Shown here one piece after another: positions 1-7,855 of a DNA stretch of 64,000 bases (position 1 is the first letter of the stretch; each line of letters begins with the position of its first letter). A program made the position numbers and the translations under genes. Below the pieces are notes generated by a model that was given only the letters and a program-made list of their open reading frames with translations, ran no database searches and was not told the origin of the DNA. The DNA is from Pelomonas sp052436255. GTDB taxonomy: Bacteria; Pseudomonadota; Gammaproteobacteria; Burkholderiales; Burkholderiaceae_C. Location of the stretch: assembly GCA_052436255.1 (NCBI GenBank), contig JBQVNP010000002.1:1-64000 (forward strand), in the 5' to 3' direction.

Positions 1-298
1 CGCTGCGACCCCGGCGCCGACGCGCGCTCCCGCACCGGCCGCCGCCCCGGCGCCCGTGGTCGAGGCCTTCAAGCTGCCGATGGATCAGTTGCAAGCCATT
101 GCCGAAGGTGCCGGCCTGCAATGGGTCAACTCGGATGCCGACAAGATTGCCGCCGCGCAGGCAGCCATCGCTGCCGAGCCCGCGCCCAACGCGCTGGGCC
201 GCGAGCCGGCGGCTGTCGTCACTGTCGACGAGGGCCCGCTGGTGCTCGTCGAGACGCGCAAGGACCTGAGCCAGGTGAAGCTGCCGTTTGAAGCCTGA
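1..298 (+). CDS. rne: Ribonuclease E, C-terminal fragment (5' end outside window)
   Basis: The reading frame is open from base 2 to the TGA at 296-298 and gives 98 visible residues. The visible part starts with a Pro/Ala-rich linker and ends with a conserved tail containing AGLQWVNSDADK and LVLVETRKDLSQVKLPF. I recognise this tail as the C-terminus of RNase E/G in Burkholderiales, where it follows the degradosome-scaffold-like Ala/Pro-rich region. RNase E is the main endoribonuclease for mRNA decay and rRNA/tRNA processing. The catalytic S1/DNase-I-like half would lie upstream. A strong intrinsic terminator follows at 334-370. The identification rests on recalled tail sequence, not on a catalytic domain. 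Confidence 0.8.
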   Translation, partial: AATPAPTRAPAPAAAPAPVVEAFKLPMDQLQAIAEGAGLQWVNSDADKIAAAQAAIAAEPAPNALGREPAAVVTVDEGPLVLVETRKDLSQVKLPFEA

Positions 299-333
299 CC
301 GAGGCCTGATCACCGGCCCTTGATCCACCCGAG

Positions 334-370
334 AACGCCGCCGGCCACAAGCCGCGCGGCGTTTTCTCTT
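334..370 (+). terminator. Intrinsic terminator after rne
   Basis: The arm AACGCCGC (334-341) pairs with GCGGCGTT (356-363). The inner CGGC (342-345) pairs with GCCG (351-354), leaving one bulged base and a CACAA loop. The run TTTTCTCTT follows at 362-370. It lies between the rne stop and the transporter start, which argues against any start of the transporter upstream of 395. Confidence 0.8.
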
Positions 371-394
371 GAGCCCCACGACCCCGAGGCTTTC

Positions 395-1924
395 ATGACG
401 ACCACCACCTCCGCGGCCAAGATGCCGCCGCAGATCCCCTACATCATCGGCAACGAGGGATGCGAGCGCTTCAGCTTCTACGGCATGCGCAACATCCTGA
501 CGGTCTTCATGATGACCAGCCTGCTGCTGGCTATCCCCGAGGACCTGCGCAAGGCCGAAGCCAAGGAGGTGTTTCACACCTTCGTCATCGGCGTCTACTT
601 CTTCCCGCTGCTGGGCGGCTGGCTGGCCGACCGCTTCTTCGGCAAGTACCCGACGATCTTCTGGTTCAGCGTCATCTACTGTGCCGGCCACGCCTGCCTG
701 GCGCTCTTTGAGAACAACCTCAAGGGCTTCTACTTCGGCCTCTTCCTGATCTCGCTGGGCTCGGGCGGCATCAAGCCGCTGGTCACCAGCTTCGTCGGCG
801 ACCAGTTCGACAAGAGCAACCGGTCACTGGCGCAGAAGGTCTATGACGCCTTCTACTGGATCATCAATTTCGGCAGCTTCTTCGCGTCGCTGCTGATGCC
901 CATCATCCTCAAGAACTACGGCGCCAGCATCGCCTTCGGCCTGCCGGGTGTGCTGATGCTGCTGGCCACGGTCATCCTGTGGGCCGGCCGCAAGAAGTAT
1001 GTGCACCAGCCGCCACGCGGCGCCAACCCGCACAGCTTCATGTGGGTGGTGTGGACGGCGCTGAAGGCCGGCGGTCTGGGCATGGGCGTCGCGGCGCTGG
1101 GCCTGCTGCTGGCGGCTTTCAGCCTGAGCCAGATTGCCAGCCTGGGCATCGTTGCGGCGGTCTGCCTGGCGCTGGTGCTGATCATGGGCTTCGGCGGTGT
1201 TGGCGCGTCACTGCAACTGGACCGCGCGCGCGGCATTCACCCTGACGAAGCCGTGGACGGCGTGCGCTCGGTGCTGCGCGTGCTGGTGCTGTTTGCCCTC
1301 GTCACGCCGTTCTGGTCGCTGTTCGACCAGAAGGCCTCGACCTGGGTGCTCCAGGCTGATCAGATGACCAAGCCCGTATGGTTCCAGTCGTCCATGATGC
1401 AGGCGCTCAACCCGCTGCTGGTGATGATCCTCATTCCCGTCAACAACCTGTTGCTCTACCCCATGCTGGAGCGAACGGGCTTGCGGGTGACGCCGCTGCG
1501 TCGCATGGGCGCAGGCATCGCGCTGGCAGGCTTTGCCTGGATTGCCGCCGGCGTGCTGCAGTTGTGGCTGGACGAGGGCTCGGCGGTCAGCATCGTCTGG
1601 CAGGTGCTGCCCTATGCGCTGTTGACGTTGGGCGAGGTGCTGGTCTCGGCCACCGGCCTGGAGTTCGCCTACAGCCAGGCACCGCTGACGATGAAGGGCA
1701 CCATCATGAGCTTCTGGAGCCTGTCGGTGACGGTCGGCAACCTGTGGGTGCTGCTGTCCAACGTCAGCATCAAGAGCCCGGCGGCGCTGGCGGCGATCAA
1801 GTCCACGGGCTACAGCGAGGCGGCCTGTCTGATGTTCTTCTTCGCCGGCTTCGCACTGCTGGCGGCGGCCCTGTTCGCGCTGGTGGCGCGGCGCTATCCG
1901 ATGCAGAACAACTACCGCGGCTGA
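395..1924 (+). CDS. POT-family proton-dependent oligopeptide transporter
   Basis: This 509-residue inner-membrane protein belongs to the POT/PTR2 branch of the major facilitator superfamily, which imports di- and tripeptides with protons. The N-terminal NEGCERFSFYGMR matches the family's ExxERFxYYG signature. About 12 to 14 hydrophobic segments follow, and GGWLADRFFGKYPTI is an MFS loop motif after the second helix. I chose ATG 395 because the longer open frame (from 320) would run through the rne terminator hairpin. The gene appears to be monocistronic: a terminator precedes it and a perfect 11-bp hairpin plus T-run follows (1996-2032). The exact substrate cannot be told from sequence. Confidence 0.9.
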   Translation: MTTTTSAAKMPPQIPYIIGNEGCERFSFYGMRNILTVFMMTSLLLAIPEDLRKAEAKEVFHTFVIGVYFFPLLGGWLADRFFGKYPTIFWFSVIYCAGHACLALFENNLKGFYFGLFLISLGSGGIKPLVTSFVGDQFDKSNRSLAQKVYDAFYWIINFGSFFASLLMPIILKNYGASIAFGLPGVLMLLATVILWAGRKKYVHQPPRGANPHSFMWVVWTALKAGGLGMGVAALGLLLAAFSLSQIASLGIVAAVCLALVLIMGFGGVGASLQLDRARGIHPDEAVDGVRSVLRVLVLFALVTPFWSLFDQKASTWVLQADQMTKPVWFQSSMMQALNPLLVMILIPVNNLLLYPMLERTGLRVTPLRRMGAGIALAGFAWIAAGVLQLWLDEGSAVSIVWQVLPYALLTLGEVLVSATGLEFAYSQAPLTMKGTIMSFWSLSVTVGNLWVLLSNVSIKSPAALAAIKSTGYSEAACLMFFFAGFALLAAALFALVARRYPMQNNYRG

Positions 1925-1995
1925 TGTCACGGCCGAGCCGGCCTGGGTGAAATTACCTGAGCCTGCCCAGGCGCACCCCGCCCGCTGCCATCTAC

Positions 1996-2032
1996 GATGC
2001 CGCCCGTTGGCCTGACCGGGCGGCATCTTTTT
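1996..2032 (+). terminator. Intrinsic terminator after the POT transporter
   Basis: GATGCCGCCCG (1996-2006) is perfectly complementary to CGGGCGGCATC (2017-2027), with a 10-base loop, and TTTTT follows (2028-2032). An ATG inside the left arm (1997) is in frame with the next gene but cannot be a sensible start. Confidence 0.85.
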
Positions 2033-2044
2033 GACGGCATTCGC

Positions 2045-3718
2045 GTGACTGAGCGTCCCTACATCGATCCGACGTCGGCGGCTGCCGATGGGCCGCGGCC
2101 CACGCAGGCGCCGCCGGCCGCCTGGCAGCAGGCCTCGCACCGGCCCCGGCCGAAGCCGAGCCGACAGCCGCGCGTGGCACCGGCCTCCACGGCGGGTTAT
2201 TTCACGCGGCACTGGCGCGGCGAACAAAGCCTGCCGCGCAGCTACTGGGTCAACAACTTCCTCGTCGCGGTGCCGCTGTCGATGGTGCTGGCCGGCGTGA
2301 TGAGCTGGGTCAGCGTCAAGGGCGATTCGCTGCAGGTCAGCGCCATCGTGCTGCTGCTGGGCATGCCGCTGCTGCTGGCACTGGACGCGTGGTGCAAGGT
2401 CGGTGCCTGGCGCGCTGCCACGAACTACCTGCGCGAAAGCGGCTCCCTGCTGTGGGGCTGGCTGGCGCGCATCACGCTGGCCCTGGGCGTCTTGCATCTG
2501 CTGCTGTTCACGTTGTTCGGCTTCCTGCCCGAGGTCGGCGGGTTCTGGCAGATGGCGCGCGGCATCGACCCCATCGGACACGCCAAGATGAGCCTGTCGG
2601 CCGACGGCCGCAGCCTGCGGCTGGACGGTGTCATCGGCATGGGCGACGGCGAGCGGCTGCGGGCGATGCTGGGCAGCGAGGGCGCGCGCGGGATCAAGCG
2701 CGTGGAGCTGTCCTCGCCGGGCGGCCGCGTGCGTGAGGCAGAGCGCATGGCCACCGCGCTCAAGGCCCATGGCCACGAGGCCCGCGCCGTGGGCACCTGC
2801 GCCAGCGCCTGCACCCTCGTCTTCCTGGCCGGCAGCCCGCGCCAGTTGGCGCCCACCGGCCAGCTCGGCTTTCACCGCGCGTCCACCGGCACCTACAACC
2901 CGGTCTTCGAGGAACTGGCCAACCAGGAGCTGGCCAAGACCTATCGCGAGCTGGGCCTGCCGCAGGTCATGATCGACAAGACGCTGGACACGCCGTCGCG
3001 CAGCATGTGGTTTGCGCCACGCGCGGACCTGCTGGCGTATGCGCTGATCGCGCCGTCGCCGCAGACCCTGGCCATCCCGCTGCCTGCCGCCAACGCCGGC
3101 CTGGCCGACTTCGACGACGCGCTGCGCATGCACCCGGTTTGGGAGGCGCTGGAGCGGCGCAACGCCGGCACGGTCGAGACGGTTGCCAAGCGCATGTGGA
3201 CGGCCCGCGCGACGGGTGCCGCCGACGAGGACGTGCAGGCGGCCGCGCTGCCAGCGCTGGCCCAGCAGATGCCAGCTCTCGTCAGCGGCAGCGATGTGGT
3301 TCTGCGCCGGCGCTATGTGCAGCTTGTTGCCGACCAGGCCAGGGCGCTGCGCACGCCACCCAGGCCCGGCGCGCGGCCGCCCTGCCGCGACCTGCTGGAT
3401 GGCCGCCTCAGTGTGCGCCAGCAACTGCCGCTGGCCCTGCAGGTGCGCGAGGCGCAATGGCTGCTGGACGCGGCCAACGGCGCGCCGCCACGTTGGCTGC
3501 CGCGGCCGCCGAGCGCCATCGAGGTCGAGGTGCTGAGTCGCACCGTCGGCTCGAACGCCCTGGGCATGCTCGCCCGGGTGTGGGCCGATGCACCGGAGGC
3601 GCCCAGCCCCGCCGCGGGTGCGTCCTGCGAGCCCGTGATCGCAACGCTGGACCGCCTGCCCGCCCAGCCGCCCGCGCGGCGGGAGCTGGCCGAGCGGCTG
3701 GTATTTCAAACCCGCTGA
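2045..3718 (+). CDS. Membrane-anchored ClpP/crotonase-like protein (predicted serine protease)
   Basis: The protein has 557 residues when started at GTG 2045, the first in-frame start after the terminator at 1996-2032. A Pro/Arg-rich N-terminus of about 60 residues precedes three hydrophobic segments (about residues 70-95, 97-115 and 133-162). A ClpP-like core follows. VELSSPGGRVREAERM (about 221-236) resembles the strand-plus-glycine-loop of ClpP/SppA folds. CASACTLVFLAG holds the putative nucleophile Ser254, and GQLGFHRAS holds a putative catalytic His277. This arrangement matches predicted ClpP-like periplasmic proteins of the COG3904 type. The roughly 280-residue C-terminal region is Ala/Arg/Pro-rich and unrecognised. 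The gene is convergent with acpS and overlaps it by 13 bp. Protease activity is inferred, and the substrate is unknown. Confidence 0.6.
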   Translation: MTERPYIDPTSAAADGPRPTQAPPAAWQQASHRPRPKPSRQPRVAPASTAGYFTRHWRGEQSLPRSYWVNNFLVAVPLSMVLAGVMSWVSVKGDSLQVSAIVLLLGMPLLLALDAWCKVGAWRAATNYLRESGSLLWGWLARITLALGVLHLLLFTLFGFLPEVGGFWQMARGIDPIGHAKMSLSADGRSLRLDGVIGMGDGERLRAMLGSEGARGIKRVELSSPGGRVREAERMATALKAHGHEARAVGTCASACTLVFLAGSPRQLAPTGQLGFHRASTGTYNPVFEELANQELAKTYRELGLPQVMIDKTLDTPSRSMWFAPRADLLAYALIAPSPQTLAIPLPAANAGLADFDDALRMHPVWEALERRNAGTVETVAKRMWTARATGAADEDVQAAALPALAQQMPALVSGSDVVLRRRYVQLVADQARALRTPPRPGARPPCRDLLDGRLSVRQQLPLALQVREAQWLLDAANGAPPRWLPRPPSAIEVEVLSRTVGSNALGMLARVWADAPEAPSPAAGASCEPVIATLDRLPAQPPARRELAERLVFQTR

Positions 3719-4119
3719 GCTTCCCCGGCCAAGCGCTCGACCACGACGAAGGCGACGGCGTAGTCCTGCTCGTCGCTGACCGTCACATGGGCGCTCAAGC
3801 CGCGCACGGCGAACCAGGCGGCCAGCGCGCCATGCAAGGCGACCTCGGGCTTGCCGCTGGGCGCCTTGACGACTTCCATCGCTCGCCAGGTCATGGGCAT
3901 GCGCAGCCCCAAGCCGATGGCTTTGGAGAATGCCTCCTTGGCAGCAAAGCGCGTTGCCAGGTAGGCCACGCCGCGCGCCTCGACCTTGGCGCGTCGCTCG
4001 CGGAACACGGCGAGTTCATGCGGGCCCAGCACCTTTTCCGCGAAGCGCTCGCCGCGCCGCGCCAGCGTCTCGCGGATGCGGCGGATGTCGCAGACGTCGG
4101 TGCCGATGCCGTAGATCAC
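3706..4119 (-). CDS. acpS: Holo-[acyl-carrier-protein] synthase
   Basis: AcpS transfers 4'-phosphopantetheine from CoA to the serine of apo-ACP (here AcpP Ser37), activating it for fatty-acid synthesis. The 137-residue length is normal. The N-terminal MIYGIGTDVCDIRRI carries the metal-binding Asp of the family, and the second signature RFAAKEAFSKAIG lies near residue 60. It is the last gene of the lepA-lepB-DUF4845-rnc-era-recO-pdxJ-acpS series and its start overlaps the pdxJ stop by 4 bp. Its 3' end overlaps the convergent ClpP-like gene. Confidence 0.95.
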   Translation of the reverse strand: MIYGIGTDVCDIRRIRETLARRGERFAEKVLGPHELAVFRERRAKVEARGVAYLATRFAAKEAFSKAIGLGLRMPMTWRAMEVVKAPSGKPEVALHGALAAWFAVRGLSAHVTVSDEQDYAVAFVVVERLAGEAQRV

Positions 4120-4886
4120 TGCGTGTAGGCGCCCGCGATGGCGCGCAGGTAGCCACGCACGGTCTCGGCATAACCCAGCTCCAGCGCGTCGGCGATCAGC
4201 GCATGACCAATCGACACCTCCTGCACGCCGGGCACCGCGCTCAGGAAGGCCGCCAGGTTGTCGCGGTTCAGGTCGTGTCCGGCATTGATGCCGAGGCCGA
4301 CCTTCAACGCTGCCTGCGCCGTGGTCGTGAAGCCCGCCAGCACCGCACCGCCGTTCGGCGTACCGAAGGCGCTGGCGAAGGTCTCGGTGTAGAGCTCGAT
4401 GCGCTCGGCGCCCAGCTCGGCAACCTCAGCCATCGCCGCCGGGTTGGGGTCCATGAAGAGGCTGACCCGCACGCCCAGATCTTGCGCCTCCTGGATCAGC
4501 GGACGCAGCCGCCCGGCATCGGCCGGCAGAGTCCAGCCATGGTCGGACGTGAATTGCTCTTCCGAGTCGGGCACGAAGGTGACCTGGTGCGGGCGGTGCC
4601 GCCGCACGAAGTCCATCAGGTTCTGCGTCGGGTTGCCTTCGATGTTGAACTCGGCCTGGGGCCAGTCCTTCAGGAAGGCGGCAAGGTCGTCGACATCATC
4701 GGCGCGGATGTGGCGCGCGTCGGGGCGCGGATGCACCGTGATGCCGTGCGCGCCGGCCAGCAGGCATTGCTCGGCGGCACGCAGCACGCTGGGGATGCCG
4801 AGGTGGCGGGTGTTGCGCAGCAGTGCGACCTTGTTGACGTTGACCGACAAGGCGCAGCGGGCGCCGGCGTGGGCGAAGGGATTCAT
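4116..4886 (-). CDS. pdxJ: Pyridoxine 5'-phosphate synthase
   Basis: PdxJ condenses 1-deoxy-D-xylulose 5-phosphate with 3-amino-2-oxopropyl phosphate to make pyridoxine 5'-phosphate, the last ring-forming step of the DXP-dependent vitamin B6 route. The 256-residue protein shows the family's N-terminal LSVNVNKVALLRNTR, the HPRPDARHI phosphate/substrate loop and the GLGINAGHDLN motif. It is followed directly by acpS (4-bp overlap). It is separated from upstream recO by about 180 bases (4887-5067), in which I see no gene, only a partial GC-rich inverted repeat near 4979-5009. Confidence 0.96.
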   Translation of the reverse strand: MNPFAHAGARCALSVNVNKVALLRNTRHLGIPSVLRAAEQCLLAGAHGITVHPRPDARHIRADDVDDLAAFLKDWPQAEFNIEGNPTQNLMDFVRRHRPHQVTFVPDSEEQFTSDHGWTLPADAGRLRPLIQEAQDLGVRVSLFMDPNPAAMAEVAELGAERIELYTETFASAFGTPNGGAVLAGFTTTAQAALKVGLGINAGHDLNRDNLAAFLSAVPGVQEVSIGHALIADALELGYAETVRGYLRAIAGAYTQ

Positions 4887-5067
4887 GGGCCGGCATCGTA
4901 GTGGAGCGGGCCTTGCGGTGGCCAGGACGTGGCCCGAGCTGCGTCAGCGCGGCGGGACCGTGCGCAGGACCATCAGGCGCAATGGGGCGCTTTCAGGGTG
5001 GGGTGCGCCCATTGTTCGCAGCCCGCCGCACGGCCGAAAGCCGCGTCTGGCCATCCGTGCTGCCTGC

Positions 5068-5820
5068 TCAGCTGTCCGTCAGTTGCTGCACGTCCATCAT
5101 CAGCGCGCGCGTGCGCAGCGGCTGGTGGCCGAGGTGGTAGTGGAGCAGGCCGCGCAGCGTCGTCTTCAGGCTGGGCTGGTCGGTCGAGCAGGCCTGGCGC
5201 AGCGCGGCCGGGCTGCCATGTAGCAGCGCGGCCTGCAACTGGATCAGCAGGGCCCCCGGCAGGCTGGCATCACCCGTCGGCGGGATCAGGCCGGACTCGG
5301 GCGAGAGCTGGTAGCGCCGTGCGGGGTCGATGGGCGCCTGCGTGGGGGTGACGACGCTGAGGTCGGGCAGCAGGCCCAGCTCCGCCAGCAGCTTGAGCTC
5401 GAAGGCGCGCAGCGCCGCATCGCCTTCGGACAAGTGACGCAGCGCATCGGCGTAGGCGTCGAAGAGTTGGGGATGCGGGTCGTGGCGGGCCAGCAGCTTG
5501 AGCAACAACTCGTTCAGGTAGTAACCCGAAAACAGCGCCGCACCGCTGGGCAGCGTGGCACCACCGCCCCATTCGGCGCTGCGCAGCGTCTGCACTTCGC
5601 CGCCGTCGGCCTTGGCAGGCTTGCTCAGACTCACGCTGATGCGCTGCAACGGCAGCAGCACGGCTCGCAGCTGCGAGTAGGGACGCTTGGCACCCTTGGC
5701 CGCCACGGCCACGCGGCCGGACTCACGCGTGAACAGGTCGAGGATGAGGCTGGACTCGCTCCAGTCGTGGGAGTGCAGCACGAACGCTGCCTGCAGCGAA
5801 GGCGCGCGGCTCGCGCTCAC
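5068..5820 (-). CDS. recO: DNA repair protein RecO
   Basis: RecO works with RecR (and RecF) to load RecA on SSB-coated single-stranded DNA. I start it at GTG 5820, which overlaps the era stop in a GTGA arrangement and gives 250 residues, normal for the family. A longer open frame exists but lies inside era. The N-terminal OB-fold segment AAFVLHSHDWSESSLILDLF and the AAKGAKRPYS stretch are typical. The helical C-terminal part includes YLNELLLKLL and FELKLLAELG. No zinc-binding cysteine cluster is visible, as in other betaproteobacterial RecO proteins. Translational coupling to era is likely. Confidence 0.92.
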   Translation of the reverse strand: MSASRAPSLQAAFVLHSHDWSESSLILDLFTRESGRVAVAAKGAKRPYSQLRAVLLPLQRISVSLSKPAKADGGEVQTLRSAEWGGGATLPSGAALFSGYYLNELLLKLLARHDPHPQLFDAYADALRHLSEGDAALRAFELKLLAELGLLPDLSVVTPTQAPIDPARRYQLSPESGLIPPTGDASLPGALLIQLQAALLHGSPAALRQACSTDQPSLKTTLRGLLHYHLGHQPLRTRALMMDVQQLTDS

Positions 5821-6743
5821 TCGTAGCCGTAGCTGCGCAGGTGCTCTTCGGTATCCGCCCAGCCCGAGCGCACCTTGACCCACAGTTCCAGGAAGACGCG
5901 GCCATCCATCAGATGCTCCAGCTCCTGGCGCGACTCCGAGCCGATGCGCTTCAGGCGCTCGCCGCCCTGGCCGATGATCATGCCCTTGTGGGCGTCGCGC
6001 TCGACGACGATGCTGGCGCTGATGCGGCGCAGCTCGCCCTCCTCTTCCCACTTGTCGATGACGACGGTGGAGGTGTAGGGCAGTTCGTCGCCGGTCAGGC
6101 GGAAGAGCTTTTCGCGGATGATCTCGCTGGCCAGGAACTTCTCGCTGCGGTCCGTCAGCGCGTCCTCGGCATAGAACCAGCCCTGCTCGGGCAGATAGGG
6201 CTTGAGGATCTTGAAGAGGCGCGTCACGTCGGCCTCCTTCTTGGCCGACAGCGGCACGAACTCGGTGAAGTTGCGGCGCTCCTGCATGCCCTTGAGCCAC
6301 GGCGCCAGCTCGGCGCGGCGGTGCACGGCGTCGAGCTTGTTGGCGATCAGCACCACCGGCTTGTCCTCGGGCAGCAGGCCAAGCACCTTGGCGTCGTCCA
6401 GGCCGAAGCGGCCGGCCTCAACGACGAAGAGCACCAGGTCCACGTCGGCCAGCACGCCGTGCACGGTGCGGTTCAGCGTGCGATTGAGCGCGGCGTTGTG
6501 CTTGGTCTGGAAGCCCGGCGTGTCGACGAAGACAAACTGCGCCTCGTCAACCGTGCGCACGCCGGTGATGCGGTGGCGTGTGGTCTGCGCCTTGTCGGAC
6601 GTGATGCTGACCTTCTGGCCGACGAGGGCGTTCAGCAGCGTCGATTTGCCGACATTGGGTCGACCGACGATGGCAATAAGGCCACAGCGCTGGGCGGGGC
6701 CGTCAGCGGTGGCAGCGGCGGGGGGTACTGCGTCGGTGGTCAT
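5817..6743 (-). CDS. era: GTPase Era
   Basis: Era is an essential GTPase that binds the 3' end of 16S rRNA and helps mature the 30S subunit. The 308-residue protein has the G1 loop GRPNVGKS, the G3 motif DTPGF, the G4 motif NKLD and a G5-like SAK. A C-terminal KH RNA-binding domain contains GMIIGQGGERLKRIG. A 20-residue Ala/Pro-rich extension precedes the G domain. It sits between rnc and recO with 4-bp overlaps on both sides, the classical rnc-era-recO order, so the three are probably translated from one message. Confidence 0.97.
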   Translation of the reverse strand: MTTDAVPPAAATADGPAQRCGLIAIVGRPNVGKSTLLNALVGQKVSITSDKAQTTRHRITGVRTVDEAQFVFVDTPGFQTKHNAALNRTLNRTVHGVLADVDLVLFVVEAGRFGLDDAKVLGLLPEDKPVVLIANKLDAVHRRAELAPWLKGMQERRNFTEFVPLSAKKEADVTRLFKILKPYLPEQGWFYAEDALTDRSEKFLASEIIREKLFRLTGDELPYTSTVVIDKWEEEGELRRISASIVVERDAHKGMIIGQGGERLKRIGSESRQELEHLMDGRVFLELWVKVRSGWADTEEHLRSYGYE

Positions 6744-7432
6744 GGCTTGCCTCGTTCGGCGGTGAGTCTATCCAGCAGGCGGCGGGCTGCCTCCTGCTCG
6801 GCGGTGCGGCGGGAGCGACCTTCGCCGAGTTCGGCCACGTCCAGCGCCGGCACCGCGCACTCGACTTCGAAGGTCTGTGCGTGGGCCTGTCCGCGCGTGG
6901 CGACGATACGGTAGCTTGGCACGGCGATGCGGCGGGCCTGCAGCCATTCCTGCAACGCGGTCTTGGCATCCTTGGCGAAATCGCCGGCGCTGGCTGCCGT
7001 CGCGATCGTCTCGCCGAGCAGGCGGCGCAGGATGGCCAGCGCCGCGTCGTAGCCCGCATCGATGTAGGCGGCGCCAAGCACGGCTTCGACCGCATCGGCG
7101 AGGATGGAAGGCCGCTGAGCACCGCCGCCGCGGGCCTCGCCGTCCGACATCTTCAGCACGGCCGGCAGCCCCAGCGCCAGGCCCAGCTTGTGCAGGCTGT
7201 CCTCGCGCACCAGGTGGGCGCGCACGCGGGTCAGGTCGCCCTCGTCCGAGCCGGCATAGCGCTCGTAGAGCAGGCTCGACACGGCCAGGCTCAGCACGGC
7301 GTCGCCGAGGAATTCAAGGCGCTCGTTGTGATCGGCGCCATAGCTGCGGTGGGTCAGCGCGCGGGCCAGCAGCTCGGGCCGCTGGAAACGATGCCCCAGG
7401 CGGCGTTGCAGGTCGTCCAGCGCAGCGCTCAT
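6740..7432 (-). CDS. rnc: Ribonuclease III
   Basis: RNase III cleaves double-stranded RNA, including the 30S rRNA precursor and many mRNA hairpins. The 230-residue protein carries the family signature NERLEFLGDAVL near residues 36-47, with the catalytic acidic residues. The second acidic site lies in the DAVEAVLGAAYIDAG segment. A C-terminal dsRNA-binding domain spans about residues 155-225 (KTALQEWLQ to EAARRLLDRL). It overlaps era by 4 bp and lies 25 bases after the DUF4845 gene. Confidence 0.97.
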   Translation of the reverse strand: MSAALDDLQRRLGHRFQRPELLARALTHRSYGADHNERLEFLGDAVLSLAVSSLLYERYAGSDEGDLTRVRAHLVREDSLHKLGLALGLPAVLKMSDGEARGGGAQRPSILADAVEAVLGAAYIDAGYDAALAILRRLLGETIATAASAGDFAKDAKTALQEWLQARRIAVPSYRIVATRGQAHAQTFEVECAVPALDVAELGEGRSRRTAEQEAARRLLDRLTAERGKP

Positions 7433-7457
7433 CGTCGCGGCGGCACCATCAACGAAG

Positions 7458-7850
7458 TCAACGTGACTTGCCCCGGTACTTGATGAGCAGATAGACCGGG
7501 CCGGCCAGGTCGACTTCCTTGTCCCAGGCGAACTCGATGACGACGCGATCGTTGCCGTCCTTGCTGACCGTCAGGTCGCTGCCCTTGATGCTCTGGATGG
7601 AGTACTCGACCTGGATGGCGGTGTCGAACTGCTGGCGCACCTGCGGCACCGTGGCGGGGTTGCCGGCCGCGATGCGGTCGACCACACGCTGCACGGTGTA
7701 GTACTCCAGCACGGTCGGGAAGACCTTCATGGCGACGACGGCCATCACGGCAATGACGCCGCCCCAGAACAGCAGGCCGATCAGCGACAGGCCGCGTTGG
7801 CGTTGCCGCAAGACGGGCGAGTGGGGACGAACAATGCAACGAGGGCTCAT
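7458..7850 (-). CDS. DUF4845 membrane protein
   Basis: This 130-residue protein has one membrane segment near residues 22-42 (GLSLIGLLFWGGVIAVMAVVAMKVFP) followed by a small extracytoplasmic domain. It matches the DUF4845 family that sits between lepB and rnc in Burkholderiales. The N-terminal RQRGLSLIGLLFWG loosely resembles a type IV pilin leader but lacks the Glu+5, so I do not call it a pilin. I chose ATG 7850, five bases after the lepB stop, over an in-frame TTG at 7859. The function of the family is not established. Its position suggests a role in envelope biogenesis. Confidence 0.8.
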   Translation of the reverse strand: MSPRCIVRPHSPVLRQRQRGLSLIGLLFWGGVIAVMAVVAMKVFPTVLEYYTVQRVVDRIAAGNPATVPQVRQQFDTAIQVEYSIQSIKGSDLTVSKDGNDRVVIEFAWDKEVDLAGPVYLLIKYRGKSR

Positions 7851-7855
7851 CTGTA

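Noticed and set aside
1208..3709. 833-codon open frame on the minus strand
   Set aside because: It is antisense to the POT transporter and ClpP-like genes. The composition (Arg/Gln/His/Ala-rich, no recognisable motif) is typical of the spurious frames produced opposite high-GC genes.
4979..5009. GC-rich inverted repeat between recO and pdxJ
   Set aside because: The arms are imperfect, the loop is long and no T-run follows, so it is not a supported terminator. It lies inside an operon.
7458..7850. DUF4845 protein as a type IV pilin-like protein
   Set aside because: The N-terminus resembles a prepilin leader superficially, but there is no Glu at +5, and its place in the lepB-rnc operon matches DUF4845.
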